From: Comamonadaceae bacterium
Lineage (GTDB): Bacteria; Pseudomonadota; Gammaproteobacteria; Burkholderiales; Burkholderiaceae_C
DNA length: 15,718 nt
Direction of reading: 5' to 3'
Assembly: GCA_947454695.1 (NCBI GenBank)
Contig: CANGMW010000020.1
Span: 1-15,718 of the forward strand
This document shows positions 7,211 through 14,786 of this stretch, piece by piece. Both the position numbers and the translations under genes were made by a program. Under the pieces are notes generated by a model. That model saw only the letters and a program-made list of their open reading frames with translations, searched no databases and was not told where the DNA came from. How positions within the stretch are numbered: position 1 is the stretch's first letter; each line of letters begins with the position of its first letter.

Positions 7211-7250
7211 TTGCTGTCCTAAAAAATTTCAAGTCGTTGGAGTCGATAAA

Positions 7251-7299
7251 GCTTGGCTAAGTTCCCATCACGCACCGCGTGGTTCAAAACTTGCCAAGC
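7251..7299 (-). terminator. Long stem-loop downstream of metH
   Basis: Read on the minus strand, GCTTGGCAAGTT pairs with AACTT-A-GCCAAGC (12 bp with one bulged A), enclosing a second hairpin CACGC-GGT-GCGTG. The stem is followed by only three T residues (TTTATC). It sits 22 bases after the metH stop and before the glycine-zipper gene. It could be a weak intrinsic terminator, an mRNA-stabilising end or a processing site. Confidence 0.5.
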
Positions 7300-7321
7300 A
7301 AGCAGGGCATGCGCTTAGGGT

Positions 7322-10144
7322 TCAGGCTTGCAGATTGGGGGCCAAAAGGCTTTGGAGAATTGTCTCACTCAAACCGCGCCGGCGCACCTGGTCCTGCAAC
7401 TGATCGTCACCGATCTTGCCGACATTGAAGTACGTGCTTTGCGGGTGCGCCAGGTAAAAGCCGCTCACGCTGGCCGCCGGCGTCATGGCCAGGCTCTCGG
7501 TCAGACCCATGTCGATGTCCTGACATTGCAAGAGTTCGAACATGTCTTTTTTCACGCTGTGGTCCGGGCAGGCCGGGTAGCCGGGGGCGGGACGGATGCC
7601 CTGGTATTTTTCGGCGATCAGCGCGTCGGCATCTAACTGTTCCTGCGCGGCATAGCCCCACAAATCGGTGCGCACGCGTTGGTGCAGGCATTCGGCAAAG
7701 GCCTCGGCCAAACGGTCGGCCAGGGCCTTGAGCATGATGGCCGAGTAGTCGTCATGGTCATCCAGGAAATACTTTTCCTTTTTGTCCACACCCAAACCCG
7801 CTGTGACGGCAAACACGCCCACATAGTCCTTGGCCAAACCTTTTGGCGCCACAAAATCGGCCAGGCAACGGCTGGGGCGCATGACGCCATCGACCCGCTG
7901 CTTCTCGGTCTGCTGGCGCAAGCCGTACCAGGTGATCACCGGTTGTTGACGGCTTTCATCGGCATAGAGCTCGATGTCGTCATCGTTCACACTGTTGGCG
8001 GGGTACAGGCCCACCACCGCATTGGCCGTGAGCCAGCGTCCTTCAATCAACCGCTTGAGCATGCGCTGGCCGTCGGCATAGACGCGCACCGCCTCGGCGC
8101 CCACCACCTCGTCTTTGAGGATGGCGGGAAAAGGCCCGGCCAGATCCCAGGTCTGAAAGAACGGGCCCCAGTCGATGTACTTCGCGAGTTCGCTGAGGTC
8201 AAAATTCTTAAAGACACGGCGACCGATGAACTTCGGCTGGGTCGGTACGAAGCCCGTCCAGGCTGCTTGCGTTCGAGCCGCCTCCGTTCCGTTCACCTCC
8301 GTTCGGGCTGAGCCTGTCGAAGCCTTGTCTCCTTCAGCAGACGCAGCCTGAACAGAACTTGGCAACCACTTGTTCGCGCGCGCCTTGGCCAGCGGCCACA
8401 TCGGTGTTTGCTTTTTGTTGGCATGCTGCTCACGCACCCGCGCATAGTCGGCGTTGATCTCGGCGATGTATTTGGCCGCCTGGTCGCTGAGCAGGCCCTG
8501 GGCCACGCTCACGCTACGCGACGCATCGGGCACATACACGACCGGGCCTTCGTAATGCGGGGCAATCTTCACCGCAGTGTGGACGCGGCTGGTGGTGGCG
8601 CCGCCGATCATGAGCGGGATTTTGCGCAAACGGAAATGCTCGTCCTTTTGCATCTCGCTGGCCACGTACTGCATCTCTTCCAGGCTCGGGGTGATGAGGC
8701 CCGACAAACCCACGATGTCGGCACCCTCCACTTTGGCGCGCGCCAGAATTTCATGGCAGGGCACCATCACGCCCATGTTGATGACTTCAAAGTTGTTGCA
8801 CTGAAGTACCACGGTCACGATGTTCTTGCCGATGTCGTGCACATCGCCTTTGACGGTGGCGATCACGATCTTGCCCTTGGCGCGCACGTCTTCACCCGCA
8901 GCTTGCTGCAGCCGCTTTTCTTCCTCGATGTAGGGGATAAGGTGGGCCACGGCCTGCTTCATCACGCGCGCGCTTTTCACCACTTGCGGCAGGAACATCT
9001 TGCCCTGCCCGAACAGATCGCCCACGATGTTCATGCCGTCCATGAGCGGGCCTTCGATCACATGCAAAGGCCGCCCGCCCTTGGCGACGATGGCTTCATA
9101 GACTTCCTGCGTGTCTTGCGTGATGAACTCGTTGATGCCGTGCACCAGCGCGTGCGAGAGCCGCTGCGCCACCGGCGCTTCGCGCCATTCGTTTTTCTTG
9201 CTGTCGTCCTTGGCTGCGCCTTTGGCGGTTTCCGCAATCTCCACCAGCCGCTCGCCGGCATCGGGGCGGCGGTTGAGCACCACGTCTTCCACACGCTCGC
9301 GCAGCGTCGGCTCCAGCTCGTCGTACACGCCCACCATACCGGCGTTGACGATGCCCATGTCCATGCCCGCCTGAATCGCGTGGTAGAGGAACACGGTGTG
9401 GATGGCCTCGCGCACCGGGTCGTTGCCACGGAAACTGAAGGAGACATTGGACACGCCGCCGCTCACCTTGGCGCCGGGGAGGTGCTGCTTGATCCAGCGC
9501 GTGGCTTCGATGAAGTCCACTGCATAGTTGTTGTGCTCTTCGATGCCGGTGGCAATCGCGAAGATGTTGGGGTCAAAGATGATGTCTTCTGCGGGGAAGT
9601 CCACCTCGTCCACCAGGATGCGGTAAGCGCGCTCGCAAATCTCGATCTTGCGCGCGTAGGTGTCGGCCTGGCCTTGTTCATCAAACGCCATCACCACGGC
9701 AGCCGCGCCATAGCGGCGCAGCAGTTTGGCCTGGCGCTTGAAGCCTTCCACGCCTTCTTTCATGGAAATCGAGTTGACGATGCCCTTGCCCTGAATGCAG
9801 CGCAGGCCGGCTTCGATCACCTCCCACTTGGAGGAGTCGATCATGATCGGCACGCGCGCGATGTCGGGCTCCGAGGCAATCAGGTTCAGGAAACGCACCA
9901 TGGCGGCCTGGCTGTCGAGCATGGCCTCGTCCATGTTGATGTCGATGATCTGCGCGCCGTTTTCCACCTGCTGACGCGCCACCGCCAGCGCCTGCTCGAA
10001 CTCGCCGTTGAGGATCATGCGGGCAAAGGCCTTGGAGCCGGTGACGTTGGTGCGCTCGCCGATGTTGACAAACAAGTCGCCCTCGGTGAGGGTGACGGGC
10101 TCCAGGCCAGACAACTTCATGGGGGCGGGATTCAATTCGGACAT
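7322..10144 (-). CDS. metH: Cobalamin-dependent methionine synthase, folate/B12/SAM-activation part
   Basis: This 940-residue protein carries the last three modules of MetH. The pterin-binding barrel starts with TEGDLFVNIGERTNVTGSKAF (about 15-300). The cobalamin cap and Rossmann modules follow, with DVHDIGKN whose His436 should be the cobalt ligand (E. coli His759), GLSGLITPSLEEM and GGATTS. The SAM-activation domain has RPAPGY (851-856) and PDHS. It transfers methyl from methyltetrahydrofolate through cobalamin to homocysteine, but needs the homocysteine/zinc module encoded by the upstream gene. ATG 10144 is chosen for the upstream AGGTGAG and the MSELNPAPMKL opening. The linker near residues 590-630 carries extra residues including STGSARTE, encoded by an interspersed repeat. 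Translation is probably controlled by the SAH riboswitch just upstream. Confidence 0.95.
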   Translation of the reverse strand: MSELNPAPMKLSGLEPVTLTEGDLFVNIGERTNVTGSKAFARMILNGEFEQALAVARQQVENGAQIIDINMDEAMLDSQAAMVRFLNLIASEPDIARVPIMIDSSKWEVIEAGLRCIQGKGIVNSISMKEGVEGFKRQAKLLRRYGAAAVVMAFDEQGQADTYARKIEICERAYRILVDEVDFPAEDIIFDPNIFAIATGIEEHNNYAVDFIEATRWIKQHLPGAKVSGGVSNVSFSFRGNDPVREAIHTVFLYHAIQAGMDMGIVNAGMVGVYDELEPTLRERVEDVVLNRRPDAGERLVEIAETAKGAAKDDSKKNEWREAPVAQRLSHALVHGINEFITQDTQEVYEAIVAKGGRPLHVIEGPLMDGMNIVGDLFGQGKMFLPQVVKSARVMKQAVAHLIPYIEEEKRLQQAAGEDVRAKGKIVIATVKGDVHDIGKNIVTVVLQCNNFEVINMGVMVPCHEILARAKVEGADIVGLSGLITPSLEEMQYVASEMQKDEHFRLRKIPLMIGGATTSRVHTAVKIAPHYEGPVVYVPDASRSVSVAQGLLSDQAAKYIAEINADYARVREQHANKKQTPMWPLAKARANKWLPSSVQAASAEGDKASTGSARTEVNGTEAARTQAAWTGFVPTQPKFIGRRVFKNFDLSELAKYIDWGPFFQTWDLAGPFPAILKDEVVGAEAVRVYADGQRMLKRLIEGRWLTANAVVGLYPANSVNDDDIELYADESRQQPVITWYGLRQQTEKQRVDGVMRPSRCLADFVAPKGLAKDYVGVFAVTAGLGVDKKEKYFLDDHDDYSAIMLKALADRLAEAFAECLHQRVRTDLWGYAAQEQLDADALIAEKYQGIRPAPGYPACPDHSVKKDMFELLQCQDIDMGLTESLAMTPAASVSGFYLAHPQSTYFNVGKIGDDQLQDQVRRRGLSETILQSLLAPNLQA
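8281..8325. repeat. Interspersed repeat inside metH (STGSARTE-coding element)
   Basis: GTTCGGGCTGAGCCTGTCGA (8301-8320) and its flanks match, from memory, a very common dispersed repeat of beta- and gammaproteobacteria whose other strand reads TTCGACAGGCTCAGCCCGAA. It contains an imperfect palindrome centred on GGCTGAGCC. CCTCCGTTC occurs twice as a direct repeat (8281-8289 and 8296-8304). In the metH frame it encodes STGSARTE, in the linker between the cobalamin and SAM-activation domains. Confidence 0.75.
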
Positions 10145-10148
10145 GCAA

Positions 10149-10175
10149 CTCACCTGAGGAAAGGAAACAGGTGAG
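10149..10175 (-). promoter_or_regulatory. Riboswitch expression platform hiding the metH ribosome binding site
   Basis: On the minus strand CTCACCTG (10168-10175) is a perfect 8-bp complement of CAGGTGAG (10149-10156), which holds the AGGTGAG ribosome binding site four bases before the ATG at 10144. The first strand overlaps the last bases of the riboswitch pseudoknot (GCGCTC, 10173-10178). Pseudoknot formation and ribosome-site masking should therefore compete. Confidence 0.75.
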
Positions 10176-10236
10176 CGCCGTTGGGACATCCAAGCCTGAC
10201 GGGGAAACACCCCCGCTGCAGCGCTCCTTGGATGTG
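10170..10236 (-). ncRNA. S-adenosylhomocysteine (SAH) riboswitch
   Basis: The minus strand has the SAH riboswitch hallmarks in order: AAGGAGCGCTGC, then AGGCTTGG, then AACGGCGCTCACC. P1 is a perfect 9-bp stem, ACATCCAAG (10227-10235) with CTTGGATGT (10186-10194). P2 is CGGGG/CCCCG. The pseudoknot pairs GAGCGC (10221-10226) with GCGCTC (10173-10178). In known members SAH binding turns on genes for SAH recycling (ahcY, metH, metF) in Beta- and Gammaproteobacteria. Here it heads the catalytic half of metH. P1 has A-U pairs where many members have G-C. Confidence 0.92.
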
Positions 10237-10243
10237 TCTATTT

Positions 10244-10249
10244 TACGGG
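10244..10249 (-). promoter_or_regulatory. Weak candidate -10 box ahead of the SAH riboswitch
   Basis: The minus strand reads CCCGTAAAATAGAC just upstream of the riboswitch, giving TAAAAT as a possible -10 box about eight bases before P1. No good -35 element is present at 17 bases (CTGAGC). The second metH gene may have its own promoter here, or may be reached by read-through from the homocysteine-module gene. Confidence 0.3.
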
Positions 10250-10310
10250 CAAACGCTCAGCGGCTCAGCAGCTCCGCGTAAAGGGTGACAAGTGACGTGT
10301 GAGCGCTGCG

Positions 10311-11357
10311 TCACGCCGCTTCGCGGTAAAACGGCCCACGGCTTAGGCCGCGCGTACCCAGCGGCGCCACCGCTTCGCCGATGGCGTGGATGTGCTCGGG
10401 CGTGGTGCCGCAACAGCCGCCCACGATGTTCACTAGGCCTTCAGCGGCAAATTCGCGCAGGAGGCGCGAGGTGACTTCGGGGGTTTCGTCAAAACCGGTC
10501 TCGCTCATCGGGTTGGGCAGGCCGGCATTGGGGTAGCAGCTGATGAAGGTGTCGTCGGCTACTTTGGCCAGTTCCTGGATGTAGGGGCGCATGAGCGCAG
10601 CGCCCAGGGCGCAGTTCAGGCCTACTGCCAGCGGTTGCGCATGGCGCACGCTGTGCCAGAAGGCGGTGACGGTCTGCCCGCTCAGGATGCGGCCGGAGGC
10701 ATCGGTCACGGTGCCGCTGATGATCAGGGGCAGGCGTTCGCCCGAGGCCTCGAAAAATTCGTCGATGGCAAACAGCGCCGCCTTGGCGTTGAGCGTGTCA
10801 AAAATCGTCTCCACCAGCAGCACATCGGCGCCGCCCTGCACCAGCGCTTTCACCTGCTCGGCGTAGGCAACACGCAGCGCTTCGAAAGTGATGTTGCGCG
10901 CGCCGGGGTCGTTCACATCGGGGCTGATGCTGGCGGTCTTGGGCGTGGGGCCCAAAGCGCCCACCACAAAGCGGGGTTTGTCGGGCGTGCTGAATTTGTC
11001 GCAAGCCGCGCGCGCGATCTGCGCGGACACCAGATTCATCTCAAAGGCCTGATCGGCCATGTCGTAGTCGGCCTGGGCCACGGTGGTCGCACCAAAGGTG
11101 TTGGTTTCGATCAGATCAGCCCCGGCGGCCAGGTAGCCTTCATGGATGTCTTGAATGATGTCGGGGCGGGTCAGCGACAGCAGTTCATTGTTGCCCTTCA
11201 CATCGCGGTGAAAGTCCTTGAAGCGCTCACCCCGGTACTGGGCTTCGTTCAACTTGAAGCGCTGGATCATGGTGCCCATGGCGCCGTCCAGAATGGCGAT
11301 GCGCTGGCGCAGGATCTCGGGCAGCGCCTGGGCGCGGGTGTAGTGAACGGCTTTCAT
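10311..11357 (-). CDS. Homocysteine S-methyltransferase module of split methionine synthase
   Basis: This 348-residue protein corresponds to the N-terminal homocysteine-binding barrel of MetH (residues 1 to about 350 in E. coli). It begins after a short leader with AILDGAMGTMIQRFKL and has NNELLSLTRPDII and ETNTFGATTVAQADY. The zinc ligands are Cys249 in GLNCALGA and Cys315-Cys316 in GGCCGTTPEH, equivalent to E. coli Cys247, Cys310 and Cys311. Zinc activates homocysteine thiolate for methyl transfer from methylcobalamin, which is carried by the partner encoded downstream. Family members end around here, so this looks like a natural split at a domain boundary rather than a truncation. ATG 11357 fits the family start; the open frame runs up to 11486. 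A separate stand-alone homocysteine methyltransferase is less likely because of the neighbour. Confidence 0.93.
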   Translation of the reverse strand: MKAVHYTRAQALPEILRQRIAILDGAMGTMIQRFKLNEAQYRGERFKDFHRDVKGNNELLSLTRPDIIQDIHEGYLAAGADLIETNTFGATTVAQADYDMADQAFEMNLVSAQIARAACDKFSTPDKPRFVVGALGPTPKTASISPDVNDPGARNITFEALRVAYAEQVKALVQGGADVLLVETIFDTLNAKAALFAIDEFFEASGERLPLIISGTVTDASGRILSGQTVTAFWHSVRHAQPLAVGLNCALGAALMRPYIQELAKVADDTFISCYPNAGLPNPMSETGFDETPEVTSRLLREFAAEGLVNIVGGCCGTTPEHIHAIGEAVAPLGTRGLSRGPFYREAA

Positions 11358-11365
11358 AGGCCTGA

Positions 11366-11371
11366 ATTGTA
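11366..11371 (-). promoter_or_regulatory. Candidate -10 box for the metH homocysteine-module gene
   Basis: TACAAT on the minus strand ends eight bases before the ATG at 11357. A start seven bases after it would give almost no leader, although AGG three bases before the ATG might act as a minimal ribosome binding site. TTGTCA lies farther upstream on this strand at a non-standard distance. Confidence 0.4.
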
Positions 11372-11449
11372 GAAAGCATTTGCGTCTGCAGCCGTCCGCG
11401 CTCAAAAAGCCGTGACAATAGCGGCCTATGCATAGCCAGCACCGCCCCG

Positions 11450-13420
11450 GTGCGAGGCTGGTTTGACCCTCCGGCCCGCGCCCCATCCCTGCCCATTTTG
11501 AACGCCCAACAGGTTCTTCGCGAAGTCTTCGGCTACGAGCAATTTCGTGGGCCGCAGCAGCCTATCGTCGACCACGTGCTGGCTGGGGGCGACGCTTTGG
11601 TGCTCATGCCTACCGGGGGCGGCAAATCGCTGTGTTACCAAATTCCGGCGCTGGTGCGCCAACACGCCGGTCACGGCACCACGGTGGTCATCTCGCCCTT
11701 GATTGCGCTGATGCACGACCAGGTGGGCGCCTTGCACGAGGCGGGGGTGGAGGCGGCTTTTCTGAATTCCACCCTCAGCGGCGAAGACGCCAACAAGGTG
11801 GAGCGCCGCCTCTTCCGCCACGAACTCACCCTCTTGTACGCCGCTCCCGAGCGCGTGACCACGCCACGCTTTCTGGCGCAACTCGACGCTTTGTACGAGC
11901 AGGGCAAGTTGTCCCTGTTTGCCATTGACGAGGCGCATTGCGTGAGCCAGTGGGGACATGACTTCCGGCCCGAATACCGCGCGCTCACCGTTTTGCATGA
12001 GCGCTACCCCGGCGTGCCGCGCATGGCGCTCACTGCGACCGCCGATGCGCTCACCCGCGCCGACATTCTGGAGCGCTTGCAGCTCGAAGACGCGGGCCAG
12101 TTTGTCAGCAGCTTTGACCGCCCCAACATCCGCTACACCATCGTGGAGAAGAAAGACGCGACGCAACAGCTGTTGCGCTTCATCGAACGCGAGCACCCGA
12201 ACGAGGCCGGCATCGTCTATTGCCAGTCGCGCAAGAAGGTCGAAGACATAGCGCAGGTCTTGTGCGCGGCGGGCATCCGCGCCCTGCCCTACCACGCGGG
12301 CATGGACGCGGCCCAGCGTCAGGACCATCAGGACCGGTTTTTGCGCGACGAAGGCTTGGTCATGGTGGCCACCATCGCATTCGGCATGGGCATTGACAAG
12401 CCCGATGTGCGCTTTGTGGCGCATCTGGACATGCCCAAAAACATTGAAGGCTATTACCAGGAGACAGGCCGGGCCGGTCGCGACGGCGCACCCGCCGACG
12501 CCTGGATGAGCTACGGCTTGCAAGACGTGGTGAACCAACGCCGCATGATTGACGAGAGCCCGGCCGACGAAACTTTCAAACAAGTCATGCGCGACAAGCT
12601 CGAAGCCCTGTTGTCGCTGGCCGAAAACACCGACTGCCGGCGCGTGCGGCTGCTGGGCTATTTCGGGGAAAACTATGTGAGCCAACCGTCCGCCGCCGGA
12701 CCGCTCCAAGGCGGACACAGCCCCCTCGGGGGGCAGCGAGGACACGACGTGCCGAGCGTGGGGGCCACATGCGGCAATTGCGACAACTGTCTGAATCCGC
12801 CGCAGGTGTGGGACGGCACCGATACGGCGCGCAAGTTGTTGTCCTGCATTTACCGGGTGCAACAGGCCAGCGGCATCAGCTTTGGTGCCGGTCACATCAT
12901 GGACATTGTGCGCGGCAAGGTGACCGACAAAGTCACCCAACATGGGCACGCCGAGCTCAGCACCTTTGGCATTTGCGCGAGCTTGAGCGAAACCCAGCTG
13001 CGTGGCGTGTTGCGCCAACTCATTGCGATTGGCGCGCTCACCGTGGATGCCCAGGCTTTCAGCACCTTGCAGCTCACCGAGGCCTCGCGGGCGGTGCTCA
13101 AAGGCGAGGTGGCGATCCGTCTGCGCGTGTCTACTGCGGGCCCCGCGCCGAAAAAGTCCAAGGGCAGCACCGCCGCCAGCCAGGCCACGGCCGATCTGGA
13201 CGCTGCCGCGCAAACCCGTTTTGCCGCACTCAAGGCCTGGCGCGCGGAAGTGGCGCGCGAGCACAACCTGCCGGCCTATGTGATCTTCCATGACGCCACG
13301 CTGGCTGCCATTGCAAAGCGCAGCCCGAACACCCTGGATGACTTGCAGGGCATCACCGGCATCGGGGTCAAGAAACTGGAAGCCTACGGCACCGAGGTGC
13401 TGCGGGTGGTGGCGCTGTAG
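11450..13420 (+). CDS. recQ: ATP-dependent DNA helicase RecQ
   Basis: A full-length RecQ 3'-5' helicase of about 656 residues, acting in recombination and stalled-fork repair. Motif I is MPTGGGKS (53-60), motif II DEAH (160-163), then ALTATAD, VATIAFGMGIDKPDVRF and YYQETGRAGRDG. The zinc-binding cysteines are Cys396, 441, 444 and 447 (CGNCDNC), a winged-helix domain follows, and an HRDC domain ends the protein (about 575-656). The gap Cys396-Cys441 is about 28 residues longer than in E. coli RecQ (380-397), owing to an in-frame interspersed repeat. The start is uncertain: GTG 11450 is the farthest upstream in frame, while TTG 11498 begins LNAQQVLREVFGY, near where homologues start. Neither has a good ribosome binding site. 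It is divergent from metH. Confidence 0.92.
   Translation: MRGWFDPPARAPSLPILNAQQVLREVFGYEQFRGPQQPIVDHVLAGGDALVLMPTGGGKSLCYQIPALVRQHAGHGTTVVISPLIALMHDQVGALHEAGVEAAFLNSTLSGEDANKVERRLFRHELTLLYAAPERVTTPRFLAQLDALYEQGKLSLFAIDEAHCVSQWGHDFRPEYRALTVLHERYPGVPRMALTATADALTRADILERLQLEDAGQFVSSFDRPNIRYTIVEKKDATQQLLRFIEREHPNEAGIVYCQSRKKVEDIAQVLCAAGIRALPYHAGMDAAQRQDHQDRFLRDEGLVMVATIAFGMGIDKPDVRFVAHLDMPKNIEGYYQETGRAGRDGAPADAWMSYGLQDVVNQRRMIDESPADETFKQVMRDKLEALLSLAENTDCRRVRLLGYFGENYVSQPSAAGPLQGGHSPLGGQRGHDVPSVGATCGNCDNCLNPPQVWDGTDTARKLLSCIYRVQQASGISFGAGHIMDIVRGKVTDKVTQHGHAELSTFGICASLSETQLRGVLRQLIAIGALTVDAQAFSTLQLTEASRAVLKGEVAIRLRVSTAGPAPKKSKGSTAASQATADLDAAAQTRFAALKAWRAEVAREHNLPAYVIFHDATLAAIAKRSPNTLDDLQGITGIGVKKLEAYGTEVLRVVAL
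12690..12768. repeat. REP-like palindromic repeat inside recQ
   Basis: This stretch contains two hairpins, CCGCC/GGCGG (12693-12697 with 12710-12714) and GCCCCC/GGGGGC (12720-12725 with 12729-12734), followed by GCGAGGACACGACGTGCCGA and GCGTGGGGGC. I recall this combination of a C5-G6 palindrome plus GAGCGTGGGGGC as a frequent intergenic repeat in Acidovorax/Rhodoferax/Variovorax relatives. Here it lies in the recQ reading frame and accounts for the extra residues in the zinc-binding domain. Confidence 0.75.
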
Positions 13421-13553
13421 CCACAACAGCGCACCTTGGTGACGCCTTCTTCTGTACGCCCTGTAACAAAGTGCGAGAGAATCGCAGTCCACAGTCTTGT
13501 CAGGCCCCAGGGAGCGGTCGGCAGGTTAACTGTCTCTTTCCATGGGAATCATC

Positions 13554-14774
13554 ATGACCGCCTTGCCTGAACTCAAGTCTGCCCACCTGCGCTACGCGCT
13601 TCATCGCCCCGCGCTTTTGGCCGCGCTCTCATTGACCGCTTTGTTCAGTGCCTGCGGCCCCAGCGCCCCGCCCCCGGCAGCCCCTGTCGCACCGCCGCCG
13701 GCGCAAGTGGGTGTGGTCACGGTCGCACCGGCCGATGTCGGTTTGGTCAACGAGCTGCCCGGCCGCCTGGAAGCCTCTCGGGTGGCCCAGGTGCGCGCCC
13801 GCGCCGCCGGCATTGTGCAAAAACGCGCCTTCAAAGAAGGCAGCGCGGTCAAAGCCGGTCAGCTCTTGTTTCAGATTGATCCCGCACCCTACGCCGCTGC
13901 TCTGCAAACCGCCCAGGCCACGCTGGCCCGGGCCGAGGCCAACTTGACGCAAGCGGCTGCACTGTCTTCACGCTACAAGCCACTGGTCGCTGCCAATGCC
14001 GTGAGCAAACAGGACTACGCCAGTGCGGTGGCCGCACAAATGCAGGCCATGGCCGATGTGGAGGCCGGCAAGGCCGCGGTGATGAACGCCCGCATCAACC
14101 TGGACTACGCCAGCGTGACCTCGCCCATCAGTGGACGCATTGGGCGGGCCCTGGTCACAGAGGGCGCGCTGGTCGGTCAAGGCGAGGCCACCCCGCTGGC
14201 GCTGGTGCAGCAGACCAACCCGATGTACGTCAACTTCACCCAGTCGGCCACCGAGGCCATGGCCTTGCGCCGCGCGATTGAAGCCGGTCAGTTGGCCAAA
14301 GGCGGTAAAGACGCTGCTTCGGTCACCATCGTGCTGGAGGACAACACCGTGTATGCCCATGCCGGCAAATTGCTGTTCACCGACCTGACGGTGGACGCCA
14401 GCTCAGGCCAGGTGACCTTGCGCGCCCAGGTGCCCAACCCCGAGGGTCAACTGCTGCCAGGCTTGTATGTGCGGGTCCGCTTGTCCCAAGCCAAAGCCGA
14501 AAAGGCCATTGCCCTGCCCCAGCAGGCGGTGACGCGTTCGCCCCAGGGTGACACGGTGATGGTGGTGGACGACGCCGGCAAAGTCAGCCCGCGTCCGGTG
14601 AAACTCGGCGGCCAGCAAGCCGGTCAGTGGATCGTGTTGTCCGGCCTTCAAGAGGGCGAGCAGGTCATGGTCGACGGCTTCCAAAAGCTGCGCGGTGACG
14701 CGCCTGTGAAAGCCATTCCCTGGCAAGCCCCCGGCAGTGCCGCGCCCGCGGCTACTGCAACGCCCGCCCGTTAA
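13554..14774 (+). CDS. RND efflux periplasmic adaptor lipoprotein (AcrA/MexA family)
   Basis: A 406-residue membrane-fusion protein that would link an inner-membrane RND pump to an outer-membrane channel. The N-terminus has a lipoprotein signal ending LTALFSAC, so Cys34 should be lipidated. A Pro/Ala-rich linker follows, then the lipoyl half-motif (GRLEASRVAQVRARAAGIVQK), an alpha-hairpin (TLARAEANLTQAAALSSRYK to AAVMNARINLDYA), the second lipoyl half (SPISGRIGRALVTEGALV) and beta-barrel and membrane-proximal domains. The start at 13554 is preferred because GGGA lies six bases upstream; ATG 13542 is in frame but lacks any ribosome binding site. The pump gene follows after 12 bases. The 133-base gap from recQ shows no regulator gene. 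The drug or solvent range cannot be read from the sequence. Confidence 0.92.
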   Translation: MTALPELKSAHLRYALHRPALLAALSLTALFSACGPSAPPPAAPVAPPPAQVGVVTVAPADVGLVNELPGRLEASRVAQVRARAAGIVQKRAFKEGSAVKAGQLLFQIDPAPYAAALQTAQATLARAEANLTQAAALSSRYKPLVAANAVSKQDYASAVAAQMQAMADVEAGKAAVMNARINLDYASVTSPISGRIGRALVTEGALVGQGEATPLALVQQTNPMYVNFTQSATEAMALRRAIEAGQLAKGGKDAASVTIVLEDNTVYAHAGKLLFTDLTVDASSGQVTLRAQVPNPEGQLLPGLYVRVRLSQAKAEKAIALPQQAVTRSPQGDTVMVVDDAGKVSPRPVKLGGQQAGQWIVLSGLQEGEQVMVDGFQKLRGDAPVKAIPWQAPGSAAPAATATPAR

Positions 14775-14786
14775 AGAGACCCGACC

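Noticed and set aside
8408..10174. Plus-strand open frame of 588 codons opposite metH
   Set aside because: It is antisense to well-conserved MetH domains. Its translation is His/Ala/Val-rich with no recognisable motif, the usual by-product of high-GC codon bias.
10292..10314. GTGACG/CGTCAC hairpin at the end of the homocysteine-module gene, including a second GCGCTCAC
   Set aside because: The stem is only 6 bp with no U-tract, and the second GCGCTCAC has no aptamer partner sequences around it. It is neither a terminator nor a second riboswitch.
11426..13492. Minus-strand open frame of 688 codons opposite recQ
   Set aside because: The RecQ frame carries all helicase motifs, while this reverse frame has no domain and a composition typical of an antisense shadow.
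13421..13553. Search for a divergent or local regulator operator before the efflux operon
   Set aside because: No palindromic operator, convincing -35/-10 pair or regulator gene is visible. Only a 4-bp CACC/GGTG hairpin after recQ was seen.
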